64,000 nt of DNA from Ricinus communis (Eukaryota > Streptophyta > Magnoliopsida > Malpighiales > Euphorbiaceae): contig NC_063265.1 of the NCBI RefSeq assembly GCF_019578655.1, positions 4,808,501 through 4,872,500 on the forward strand, in the 5' to 3' direction. Within the stretch, counting starts at the first letter, position 1, and each line of letters begins with the position of its first letter. The position numbers were made by a program, and so were the translations under genes. Positions 24,287-35,776 of this stretch are shown here, one piece after another. A model generated the notes under the pieces. That model ran no database searches. It saw nothing but the letters and a program-made list of their open reading frames with translations, and was not told the origin of the DNA.

Positions 24287-25480
24287 CTTAATTATATGAT
24301 GTCTTAAACTTAGTACTCGTAAGTATACGAACCGAATGATACTACGAGCAAATTCACCACGATGTCGATCTCACAAGGACCAGTAGAGTATATACTATAA
24401 AGATCAACTATCACACAAAAATACCTAAAAATAAATCTAAACACTCTAAACTAATGTTTTGAGAATAATTTTAAGATCTATAAAAGAAATTAAATAAATT
24501 TAGAAAATAAATATGCAAATGAAATTTTTAATGTAAACTATATGATAAAATAACATTTAGTCTAGCTTATGTTTAGTAATCCCTTTATTCTCCTTTAAGT
24601 CCAAATTTAATGAATGAGATGGTGACGTCTTTTTTTCTAAATCACTTAAGCTAATGATACAACCTAAGTTTCTTATACCAACATAGACTAAAGTAAAGAT
24701 GGTGTTTTTAATACTTTTGGCCTAAAGATTTTCATAAAAAAATTATTACTATTAAATTGATATGATGGTCAATCAATAATAATATATAAAACTAATACAA
24801 GTATGAAGGTAAAAAAAATCATCCATTAAACTTATAATATATAAGGTTCATCCATAAGTAAAAAAAATCAACCTAAACACTTATGAAATTTAGCCTGACA
24901 TATTTAATCCAACGGTCATTATAATTAAATAGAAAGACATAAGAAGTATAAAATAGAAAATTAAACCTCCCTCAAGATCTAGAAGTTCTTTCACGGGATG
25001 AAGAAGATTGATCCTCACTCTCCACGTCCTGAAAATTTCTATGATCTTTGGAAGAATAATGCAAAACTAACTAAGTGTTATAGAATATGAACTCTAGAGT
25101 ATTCGCCGAGAGAAGAATGATAGATCGATGTCCTTTGTTTTAACTCATCTCCACCACTTGTAGAAATTTCTTTTTGCAGAGTCTTTTTCTAAGCACAACA
25201 CCGCTATAGTTATCCTCTTAATTATCCTAAGAAAATAAACAACTTAAAAATAATTATCCTTAATTACATCATAACTAATTGATTTTTCTTTTATGGGCCT
25301 TGATAAATTCGGCTAGGCCTGCAATATTAGTAGTCCACGTGTCTTTATTTCGAGCATTTTACAGCCGTAATCCAATTAAAGCTCATTTATATATTTTTGG
25401 CTCATATTTATCCTCTTTGGCTATTATCACTTGAAATTAGACAATAAGACTAAAGGTAGGTAATAAGCTCATATTTCTAC
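24287..25480. repeat. probable degraded LTR-type retroelement fragment
   Basis: The block near 24.30-24.41 kb (ACTCGTAAGTATACGAACCGA, then CACGATGTCGATCTCACAAGG) resembles a sequence pattern common in decayed plant LTR retroelements. The following 1 kb, up to a 'ATTAGACAATAAGACTAAAG' block at about 25.44 kb, is non-coding. I could not find matching ends or a target duplication, so the boundaries are rough. Confidence 0.28.
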
Positions 25481-25782
25481 ATATTATGTATATAAAATAT
25501 ACTAATAAATCACTAAAATATCTTAATTATATATATATGATTAATTAATCCTATTTTTGTAATCCTATGTTTTGTAGGATTATTTAACTAGATAAGTAAA
25601 CTTATATAGTAATCAAATTATTGAAATACTATTTGCTTTATTTATATAATTTGTATTTATTAATTTTTCTCTTTTTCTTTTAAAACGTCTTCTAAGTTTA
25701 TTCGTATAGTCTACATCAATTTTTGATATGAACTACTATTTTTTACTTTAGGGTATAAACTGATATAAGCATAGGTAATTAT

Positions 25783-25860
25783 AAAATAAATTAAAAATTA
25801 AGATCATTTTAGATAAATAAAATAAATTAAAAATTAAGATCATTTTAGATAAATAAAATA
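25783..25860. repeat. 36-bp direct tandem duplication
   Basis: The word AAGATCATTTTAGATAAAT recurs after exactly 36 bp, preceded in both copies by AAATAAATTAAAAATT. It looks like a recent local duplication. Confidence 0.9.
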
Positions 25861-26655
25861 AAAACTGAAGGCGGTCTTAGAGACCAGAATCTTATCCCAC
25901 TAGATATAGCTTACTTAAAACATGGCGAATTTGGTTCTAGATAAGACTTATCTCATAAATTAATTAAATTAATGGAATTATTAATCCCAACTTTTATGTT
26001 ATGTATCAAAAATAGTATTAGTTAGTAATACCATGGGAGTAATGAAATGTACCAAACGGACAGTAATAGACATGTACAAAGAAAATATGAATAAAAGAAT
26101 ATATTCTTCTTTTTAAGAATGAAATGGTAGACCGCATAGATGAGCCAGGCCGAGCTAAGAGGAAAACTAAAAAATCTGAATCCGGTCCGGGTGGTAATTT
26201 CGAACCGGTATATACACTAAACATTAGTTATCAAAGGAAAAATAGAAAAATTATCAACTCGGTGCACACAAAGTTTTCCATGTGTACAAAAAATTGTGCC
26301 CTATACTTAGCAGGTGCAAAAGTTTAAGTTGTATTCCTCCTCTTCTCTTTTATATAGTAATGAAGAAAGAAAAGATATATGATTATGCGGCCCAAATCAG
26401 GTAAGCCAATCACTTGTTGCCAATTGCCAAAAGCGTAGAGCAGCGCCGGTCAAAAAGGACGTCGAGAAAGAGTTTTCGAGTTAAAGCTGGCGCTACGTAA
26501 CTGAATAGATCAGGCAATCGTCACATTTTCAAGACTCTTCAAACAGAAACAGATCCCGCCCTATAAGATTCCAGACGGTGCGCACATTTCTCTTTTATAT
26601 TTTTATCGTGTTATTGTTTAAGATCCGTTACAAGTTTTACTTCTGGCGTTCTTGC

Positions 26656-26662
26656 TATAAAT
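26656..26662 (+). promoter_or_regulatory. possible TATA box of AKR-A
   Basis: TATAAAT sits 47 nt before the chosen ATG at 26709, which would leave a 5' leader of only about 20 nt. If this is the TATA box, the in-frame ATG at 26664 lies upstream of the transcript start, which supports the ATG at 26709. Confidence 0.4.
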
Positions 26663-26708
26663 TTTGAAGTCTGTGCGACTGTTTCTCATTTTTAAGACCA
26701 CAAAGAAA

Positions 26709-28677
26709 ATGGCGAAAGCAATTAGATTCTTTGAGTTGAACACAGGAGCCAAGATACCTTTTGTTGGGCTTGGCACTTGGCAGGCTGAACCTGGTGTTGT
26801 TGGTCAGGCTGTTAGTACTGCCATTAAGGTAGTCGTCGTTAAGAGTTTTTGGAATCGTAAGCCCATTAACATGAACGAATATTTATGTTTCTGATTTTGG
26901 GTTTTTGGATTTTAATAAGCAGGCTGGATATAGACACATTGATTGTGCTTCAGTTTATGGCAACGAGAAGGAGGTCATTCTTTTTATCATTCTTTCTTCT
27001 TTTCAAATTTATATTTCCATTTTACCGTATTTTAATACAGTTTTGGGTTCTGTAGATTGGCAGCTCGTTGAAGAAACTGTTTGCTGATGGGGTAGTGAAA
27101 CGTGAGGATTTGTGGGTCACCTCCAAACTTTGGTAAGTTCTAATATGTTCTGTTCTAATTCTTTAATTCAGATTAATCAAAGACATGATAAAATGTTAAT
27201 TTCGGTGTTGAATTTTGTAGTGGGTATGTGTAACAGAATGTATAATGAACTGCAGGTGCACTGATCATGCTCCGGAAGATGTCCCCCAGGCATTGGACAG
27301 AACTTTGCGGGAATTGCAACTTGATTATGTAGACTTATATCTGGTAGGTTAATCAAAATTAACATCTAAGCCTTATGGTTTGCTTCATAAGCCCTTGTAA
27401 GTTATAGTCATTGTTTTTCAGACTTCTGAATTTGAATGAAATTTCTTTGTATTACTTTTAGCTGGAATATAAGGTCTTTTTTAACATGCTTTAACTATGA
27501 CTATAAGAAATGGGATTTTGAGAGCTAAATCTGCATTCTTTTTTCGGGGAAGATCCACTGGCCGGTCAGCATGAAGAAGGCTTCAGTTGGATTTAAGGCT
27601 GAGAATCTGACACGCCCTGACATTCCCAGCACATGGAGGGCAATGGAAGCACTGTATGATTCTGGCAAGGCTAGAGCTATTGGAGTTAGTAATTTCAGTG
27701 CAAAGAAGCTAGAAGATCTGCTAGCAGTTGCTCGTGTTCCTCCTGCTGTTGACCAAGTGGAGTGTCACCCTGTATGGCAGCAGCAAAAGCTTCATGAATT
27801 TTGTAAATCCAAGGGAATTCACTTATCTGTGAGTATCCAAAACAGGGATGGTTTCTTGGGTTTTTTGAATATTTTGAGTGGCTTCCGTTAAAAACTAGCT
27901 CCCTTAAGATGAGTGATGCTGCATTAATTGAAAATTCTGCAAGACCCTTTTCAGAAAGATAATTAATTTCATTATCTAATGGCTCTTTGAAGGACTAATT
28001 TAATAATTATTTAAAGAACATTTGTGGTGGTCTACTTTTTCCAGGGTTATTCGCCACTAGGTTCCCCAGGAACAGGAAGTATAAAGACTCAGGTTCTCAA
28101 GAATCCAATTCTTAATATGGCTGCTGAGAAATTAGGCAAGTCTCCTGCACAAGTGGCTCTCCGATGGGGACTGCAAATGGGTCACAGTGTACTTCCTAAG
28201 AGCACAAATGAAACAAGGATCAAGGAGAACTTTGATGTTTTTGACTGGTCTATACCCGAAGACTCGTTTGCCAAGTTATCTGAAATTGAGCAGGCAAGTA
28301 GCAGTGGAGCTTCTCTCAGAAACCTATTTCTATTTTGATATATGAACGAAAAAAGATAGAAAAAGAAAAAAAAAACACCTTTAAAAATGACTTTGACAGC
28401 ATGTTTGATTGCTTCACAAATTGTTACATTCTCTAGGACAGTATGGTAAATGAAGAACTTAGTCTTGTAGTAAAAATGCGCTTAGACCCAACTGTTGCCT
28501 GATTTGACTAACTGAAATGGTCCTTAAATGCAAAGTGTGTGCGTGTTTGGATTCTGTTTGGGTGATTGACATTATGGTTTAATCATACAGGTGAGGCTAA
28601 TCAGGGGCACTGCTTTTGTTCATGAGACTTATGGCTTCTACAAGACAGTGGAAGAACTTTGGGATGGTGAGCTGTGA
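26709..28677 (+). CDS. AKR-A: NADPH-dependent aldo-keto reductase (AKR4C type)
   Basis: Reduces reactive aldehydes and ketones, including those from lipid peroxidation and sugar breakdown, using NADPH. Exons are 26709-26828, 26923-26973, 27056-27132, 27256-27343, 27553-27828, 28045-28293 and 28591-28677, giving 315 aa. The catalytic tetrad is complete: Asp47, Tyr52 ([13 protein letters not shown]), Lys81 (TSKLW) and His114 (IHWPV). The cofactor region [16 protein letters not shown] is intact, and the protein ends EELWDGEL. The ATG at 26709 was chosen by match to AKR-B and AKR-C. An in-frame ATG at 26664 would add 15 residues. The last intron needs a GC donor (CAG|GCAAGT). Intron 2 is only 82 nt and has no LINE. 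This is the first of four related genes and is separated from the rest by about 11 kb that includes a solo LTR. Cytosolic or plastid location is not decided by the sequence. Confidence 0.94.
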
Positions 28678-29809
28678 GGGCATATACTATCGAATTTCAA
28701 TTATTAGTCCTGCTTCCAATGTGCTACTGCAGTAAATAAGACTGATAGATATAAGCACAGGAATTTAGGATATAAACCATTAGTTGAGATTTACCAAATG
28801 CTTATTTTGAAATGTGCACACTGATGTATGACAAGTTTTTGTCTGCAATTGCTGCGAGTTACAGTGAACAATGAGAAATGAGAAAAAACCCCTTTTAAAA
28901 ATGGGATGATCTATATATCTAAATAAGCTGCAATTGGTTTATGGTACTCAGACTGGTTGTACAAACCATAAGCTAATTGTTGGCGCTGAGTTTTGAGAAA
29001 GGTTGTATTGTATGTGTCTTAAGGCTAAGAATCAATGAATCTGATTTATTCACTAATGATTCTGCATTCACGCAAGTTTTATTTAAATTAAAAGGATTGA
29101 TCAAAATTCTCTAAATTTGAATTTTATTATCATTAGTCCTTTGAGAATTATGGATTATTTTTCTTTCAATACCTATGAGAAGATTAAAAAAACTAATAAG
29201 TTCAATATACAAAAAAGCAATTGAGGAAATTATACGGATAGACTTGATTTTTGCTTGTTTTACTTTTATACGGTGTGTTTTGGGAAGTTACGTTTTTGCT
29301 AATCTCTTTTCTCTTTTTTACACTAATCTGGTCTTGTATTTTTTATTTTTACTTTTTACCTTTTTTTACTTTATTTTTCAGATTCCTTATCCCGATATTT
29401 TGTTATTTCTTTCATTTTCTTCAATTTACTTTTAATTTCTTGTATATCTAAGCTCTTCAACAATGAAAATGAAAAAGACAACTATTGTTGTTGCTGATGA
29501 TTTAAAGAAAATATCAATATCATGCCTTTAAGTACCCAGCTGGTTTAATATTTGATTTCTTTATTATTTATAACAGTTTTTTCAAAATTTATTGTACTTT
29601 TTTTATTTTATTATTGCTTCTAATATTACAGTAGAGAGAGAAAAAAATAAAAAGAGAGAAAAAAAAAGTATATGTGTAGTTTTAATGTTGAGAAATTAAA
29701 AAAGTAAGGTGAGAATATTAAATAAACGAATGGAAGAAGGAAATTAAAAAAAATCTTGGTTGTTACCTGCGGATATTGAAATCTGAAATCCATTCATGCT
29801 GTTTATTAT

Positions 29810-30660
29810 TATTATTTTTTTACTTTATTGGTATTGTTTTAGTTTTAATTATTATAATGATAAAAGTAGTAGATAGTCATTATCTACTTGTAATATACTC
29901 GTAGTATACTATATACTATTAACTGTATTTTTTATATTTAAAAATTATTGTTTAGTCAACTCTAAAAATTAGTTAGAGACTTAGGAAAAAAAGTTTAATT
30001 TTTTTCTATTTATGTGATATGATCTTGTTAGATCATATTAATTAAAATTTTAAATTTTAAATAATTTAAATATAAAATCTTGTTAAATTCTTTTTATCGA
30101 GATTTTCAAAAAATAAAACTTGTAGCTTTTCTAAGTTCTTTTTGTGTTTTATTAATTTTACAAATGTACTATCTTTTTATGAAGAAAGACATGATGTATG
30201 TATGGTTTTTAAAGAACAAACTTATAAATATCGAAAAAGGCTTACCAGAGTTGAGGAGGTCGATAAGTCAAAAAAAAAAAAATTAAAAAAAAACTTGATG
30301 TAATTATCATGTGGTGTTTCTGTCAATGTATTGTACATGATGGATAAATAGTTTTGTGGTAATATTAATAGGTTTAGTAATATGATTGTTGAATTTAATA
30401 CTAAGTAGGTATCATTTATTTTTGATATATTTTATGGTTTAATTATTTTATTTACTTGAATTTGTTAGAAACTATTTTAACTTGATTTTTGTCATTATTA
30501 TTCATTATGGTGAAGAAATATAAATAGTATATCCATATTCAAATATCAAAAAATATAAAAGATCATTTTAAAAATCTGAAGGGAGAAAACTCAATAAGAT
30601 TCATAATATTATATATTTAAAATAAACTTGTTATATACTTAGTATATATTTTCAATTGTA
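29810..30660. repeat. diverged intergenic duplicate, copy 1
   Basis: Blocks found in the same order in copy 2 (31380-32090) are 'TTTACTTTATTG..TTGTTTT', 'TAATATACTCGTAGTATAC', 'TTTTTATGAAGAAAGACATGA' with 'ATGGTTTTTAAA', 'ATGGTGAAGAAATATAAATA' and 'AACTTGTTATATACTTA'. Identity is moderate, with indels. No coding frame is shared. Confidence 0.6.
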
Positions 30661-31379
30661 TATTTTAAAACTTATTTTATATATTTTAGAAGATAACTTT
30701 TCTATATAATATATAAATGATATATTTCTTTTATATATCTATATCATATAATAGTAAATATACAAAAAATTTACAAAAAAAATATCAAACGCACTATATA
30801 AGCACAAATTTACTAAATTTAGAATATATATTTATGAAATATCTATATATATTTATTATATACCTGTAATATACTCATGATATACTTTATACTTCATATA
30901 TATATTTATCCATTTTTTTAATATTTTAAATTTTTTTATTTTTTTAAAATTAATTTAAAAATTTCTTCAAGCATTTAAATTCATTTAGTACAATCTGATA
31001 ACATTAATGCAATAAATTTATAAATTTTAATTAATTATGAAATTGTTATAAATATTTGTTATATATTTATATTATACTCACAATACACTGAAAACTATTA
31101 CATTTTTTTTCTCATATTTTTAATGTTTCCTTTTTATATAATTTTTAATTTGAGCATAAATTATATTTTTATAATAATTAAATATTTTAATAACTTAATC
31201 ACTTTTTATTTACATTTTATTATATTTAAGGAATAGTTATAATTTTTCTATTTTTAATTCAATTTTTAATTTTTATGTTTTTATTTTATAATTTATTTAG
31301 AACTTAAATGGAGACTTAGATAATATTTTGATTGTTACTTATGGGCATTAAGACATGAACTTCTTCGTGTCATATGCTT

Positions 31380-32090
31380 TCTTTTTTATTTTTTACTTTA
31401 TTGTTGTTGTTTTGATTTTAGTTATTATAATAATAACGATAATAAATACTCATTATACACTCATAATATATTCGGAGTATATTATATACTGTTAATTGCA
31501 TTTATTTTGTGATTTTCGGTCTTATTTTTTTATTTGTTTATATGTTAATTCATGCATAAAACAACTACAATTTTAGATTCTAAAGATGCAAGATGCAAAT
31601 CTTGTTAGATTTTTTTTAATTGGATCTTCAGAAAATGAAACTTATAATTTTTTTTTAATTTCTTTTGCATTTTATTAGTTTTATAAACACATGATTTTTT
31701 TTTTATAGGAAAACATAATGTGTAATTATGGTTTTTAAACAAGCTGATGAACATCAAAAGAGGCTTTTAATTATATTGTTTTCTCAGTATACTCGAAATA
31801 AAATTGGTGTAAAATATATATTCATAACAAATTCAGAATATATTATCTACTATTAACCATGAGATTTGAAAAGTTGTTATTCTTCAATATGAGAATGCAT
31901 GTTATATCAAAGTTTATATATTTCATATTTTCTTACCAATATCTATTCTGATGAAGAAAAATAAATATTGTGTCCATGTTTAAATAAAAATATAATTCTA
32001 CAATCTAAATGGAGAAGTTTCAGTAAGAATTAAAATATTATATACATGAAATAAATTTATTATATACTTAATATATACTATTTAATGTAT
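31380..32090. repeat. diverged intergenic duplicate, copy 2
   Basis: Collinear with 29810-30660 over several blocks (for example ATGGTTTTTAAACAAGCT, TCTGATGAAGAAAAATAAAT, ATTTATTATATACTTAATA). It could be an old tandem duplication or two copies of an unknown non-coding element. Confidence 0.6.
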
Positions 32091-33360
32091 TTATTCGGGT
32101 CAATAATGATAATACCAAAAAAAAAATATTTAGTTCTCTCTATACAAATATTTTATCAAACATCTAAACTACAATATCTGATTAAAAAAACTAATTACAC
32201 TTCAATATGATTTTTTATCTAAAAAAAGAAATCAAAATATAAAAACTAAAGCGAAAAAATATATATAATTATGTTTCTTTATTTACAAGAAAATCTCTAT
32301 CAATGCCTCAAGCAATTCTTAACAACAACAAAACAAAATAGTTCAATTTAGATTCTTTCAAATCAATTCAAACTCAAGTTACTTTAGCTACTTTATTGTT
32401 CTCTTCTTTTGTTCTTTAAAATAAAAAATATCTTTACCCATTAAAATCTATCTTGCATCACCATAAATCAAAATCCAATATTCAAATATAACAAAATAAT
32501 ACAGCAAATAAGAAAAATCTTAGAGTGAGGACAATAAGAAATGACAATGGCGATGACATTTCGTAAACTCTATTATTCTATTGACATGTCTATTCATCCT
32601 CTTTTCAATGCTACTTTTTTTATTATATAGTTATTTTTTTTCTTTTTATTGTTGCATCTTTTTTTAATCTCCTTTTTTCATTATAATAATTATAATTTTC
32701 TTTTTCTTTTCACAATCTACTTTACAAAATAAAATTGTGTATGAGAAAGTGAAAGAGAGAGGAGAAGGGAAAGACTCTAGAAGAAGATATGTGATTTTTC
32801 AGTTTTAGATATAAAAGTAATTTTGGTTTTAAAGTGATATTATAAAAATTTGGAAGTAAGAATATAAAAGTTAGTAGGCCAAATATTTTAGGCATTCGTA
32901 TAAAAATCCATAGTAATTTCTTTTATATCGCACGCACACATATATATTTATGCTTCTGAATTATAATGAGTCAATTTAATATTCTAATTTTCAAAGTAAC
33001 TTAAAACACATAATTTTTTTATATATAATTTTAAACTTTCTTATATATATCTTTATTTGTAACATCTAGAAATAATGTACAGAGGAGTTCAAATATTATA
33101 AACAAATAAATATTTATATGGTTAAATTGAAAGTTAAAGGTGTTTAGATATTAAAAGAGTATAATTCAGATATCTATTTAAGTTAAATTGAAAATAAAAT
33201 GTTAAATTGACTAATTGATACAAATGAAAAAACATGAATATATATTTATGTTGTACCTTTTTATAATATAGAACACACACAAAATATGCACATAGAGAAA
33301 AAAGAGACACATACACACCTCAAAGTTGCGCTAACCTTTGTATATTCGGCATACACACTC

Positions 33361-33545
33361 TATATGAGGGGTGTTTATGGTTTAGTTTGGTCGGTTTAGA
33401 GTAGATATTCTTTAACCAAATCAATAAGGTCAGTTTTTAACTTTAACCCTTAAATAAACCAAGTAACACTAAAATATATCCAAATCAAAACTATTTGAAC
33501 TTGGTTTGGATAGTCAGTTGGTCGGTTTAATAAAAATAATAAATA
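33361..33545. repeat. GGTTTGGTCGG-type short repeat
   Basis: The block opens GAGGGGTGTTTATGGTTTAG and carries repeated GGTTTAGTTTGGTCGGTTT-like words at its left end, with GGTTTGGAT and TTGGTCGGTTTAAT at its right. This is a common style of short plant intergenic repeat. Ends are not certain. Confidence 0.4.
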
Positions 33546-35776
33546 TATAAATTAAGAAATTTTAAAGAATCATATAAATTTTATAAATATTAAAATAAAA
33601 TCATATTATCGAATCATAAATCAATCTTAGTAATGCTATAAAAAAAATACAAATTTTGAGTTATGTACTTGAAATTTTTAACATAAACAGCTTAAAATGA
33701 AATATCCCAAAAAATTAGTAGAGATCAAAATAACATAATAAAAATTCTCTAACACAATAATATAATAAAAATTCTCTAACACATAGAATAATATATTAGT
33801 AAATATACAATAAAAAGTAAAAAAAAAAATCAATCAACAGTTACTCTATTAATATGATAAATAACATATGTTAGATCTAAAAAAATCTAAGTTAAAATCT
33901 TATTAGACAGTCACCGTAAAGATGAAGTGATAAGAACTGAAAAGTACTAGAATTAGAAAGTTGAATTATTTATTGCAAGTTGTTGTGAGATTTCCTGTAA
34001 ATGTACAGTTGCCACAATAGTAATATAAGAATGAATTCAAATTATTGTATCATAAAATTTGTAGTATTTAGCACCAAAATATATTATAATTTCATACTAA
34101 ATAGTTGAAAAATAGTTTAAATTAAATTTGAGAATAAATAAAAATAAAAAATAGAAACTGTAATAAAGAAATCAAATTAATAAAAAAATCTAAAATTAAA
34201 TTTTTACATACTGATCTTTTTATAATTCAATTGACATAATATAATTTATTCTAAATTAGTAAATATATTCTTTTAAATCATATGATAACTTAAAAATTTC
34301 TAAAAAGTCCCTACACCAAACACTCTATTTTGGAATACTCCATCTCCTCCACAATTTAGGCAATTAACTTCAGTAGACAATTTTAAAATAGAGTATAAAA
34401 CAATGATCAAGTGACATAACATAAGTCAAAGCAGTGCTCAATCATGTGTGTGCCCGCAGTGTTGGACACCTTAGAAATTAAAAGGTGCCAAAAGACAACT
34501 CACTATAAACCTTTATTTATTTATTTATTTTTCTGGTCATAAACTAAATTATAAACTAAGTATTCTGCCAACAGTTTTTCAATCATTTCAATGTCTACTA
34601 CCAACCATATATTCCATTTAGAACTAATTATACTTTCAAAATTGTTCTATCTAGGTGGACGGTCATCCACTATATATCTATGAATATATTATTAAATTAC
34701 AGTAAATAACAAAATATAGTTTCGAATCAAACAATTGGGTATATGTTCCCTGCAAAATTTTAATCAGCTAAAATGTTTGAAAGAAATTAGAATGTCCATT
34801 TGATTTTCTTTTTGTTAATATTGCACATTAAATTTCACTAATTAATTGTTTTATAAGTATAAAGATAATTTAAATCTTAGAAAAATTAATTGATTGCATT
34901 TAATTTAAGACATTTCTTAGTCCGGCATGAAATTCATAATTAATTATGTATCATACAACATATAATCTTTGGTTTGTAAATAATTTAATAAATAAAGAGA
35001 TGTGAGTTTGCACATATGGAGGTAGACAACTTACTTATATTCTTTATAGTGATGCCTGAAAATAATTATAAAAAAAATAAAAAAGAAACAAAAACCATTT
35101 AAATCATCCATACTTAGAGGACCATTAGTAATTGTTTGATTTTCAAAAGCAGGTAGGGATGCTCAAGGTGTGATTAATCGATTATTGAGTAATTTTATAA
35201 TTTAACTATTTATATCAATTGACTTATCGATGATTAATTGTTAAGTTAGATTCTTCTGTTGATGAATTTGGCATTTTAAAATTCATTTTTTTTTTCAATG
35301 TTCAAATTATATTTGTTATTGTTATTTTTATATTAATTGTATAGCATATTAAATATTTTAGTTATGAACTCATAAAGCTAAGAAACTAAAAATTTAATAG
35401 AATATTAGTTCATTCCTCATAATTTTCATGTGTATATAATGTCAATTTCTTTTTATTTGATTACCCATTAGTCTTTTAAAATTACAAACCTCAACTATTT
35501 CTTTAGTACCTTTTGGTCGGTTTTGGTTCCGTTGTTGGTTTAAATGTTATTTTTATCACATTTACTCTAGATTGTAGGAAAATAGAAAGAAAATATGAGA
35601 TTCGGCCCAGTATAATATGGAAATATAAAATTATTTTTTTTTAAAATAGGTACTAGATATTTAAAAAATATATATTTTTATAGTCGTAGATATTAAATAT
35701 AGATAAATTATATTTTAACGCTTGTAAGGATATTATCCGATATTACTCTAAATTAACTCTGGATATATATACATAT

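Larger units (their letters stand above)
20289..26655. other. long AT-rich intergenic region with repeat remnants
   Basis: 20.3-20.7 kb is the CASPL promoter side. The rest is AT-rich, with an (ATT)n tract, a hairpin near 22.9 kb, a probable degraded retroelement at about 24.29-25.48 kb and a 36-bp direct duplication near 25.8 kb, each listed separately. A more GC-balanced patch at 23.3-23.65 kb has a 60-codon frame on each strand without a known motif. 26.35-26.65 kb is the AKR-A promoter. No supported gene. Confidence 0.5.
28678..35776. other. long AT-rich intergenic region
   Basis: 28.7-29.05 kb is the AKR-A 3' flank. The rest is extremely AT-rich, with many TATATAC-type words and no supported gene. 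Open frames at 29175-29435, 30080-30286 and 33134-33316 are low-complexity (Phe/Leu/Ile/Tyr-rich). A diverged duplicated block (about 29.81-30.66 and 31.38-32.09 kb) and a GGTTTGGTCGG-type repeat (33.36-33.54 kb) are listed separately. Confidence 0.5.

Noticed and set aside
29175..29451. Two overlapping Phe/Leu/Tyr-rich frames.
   Set aside because: Low-complexity T-rich DNA that is open in two frames at once. No gene signal.
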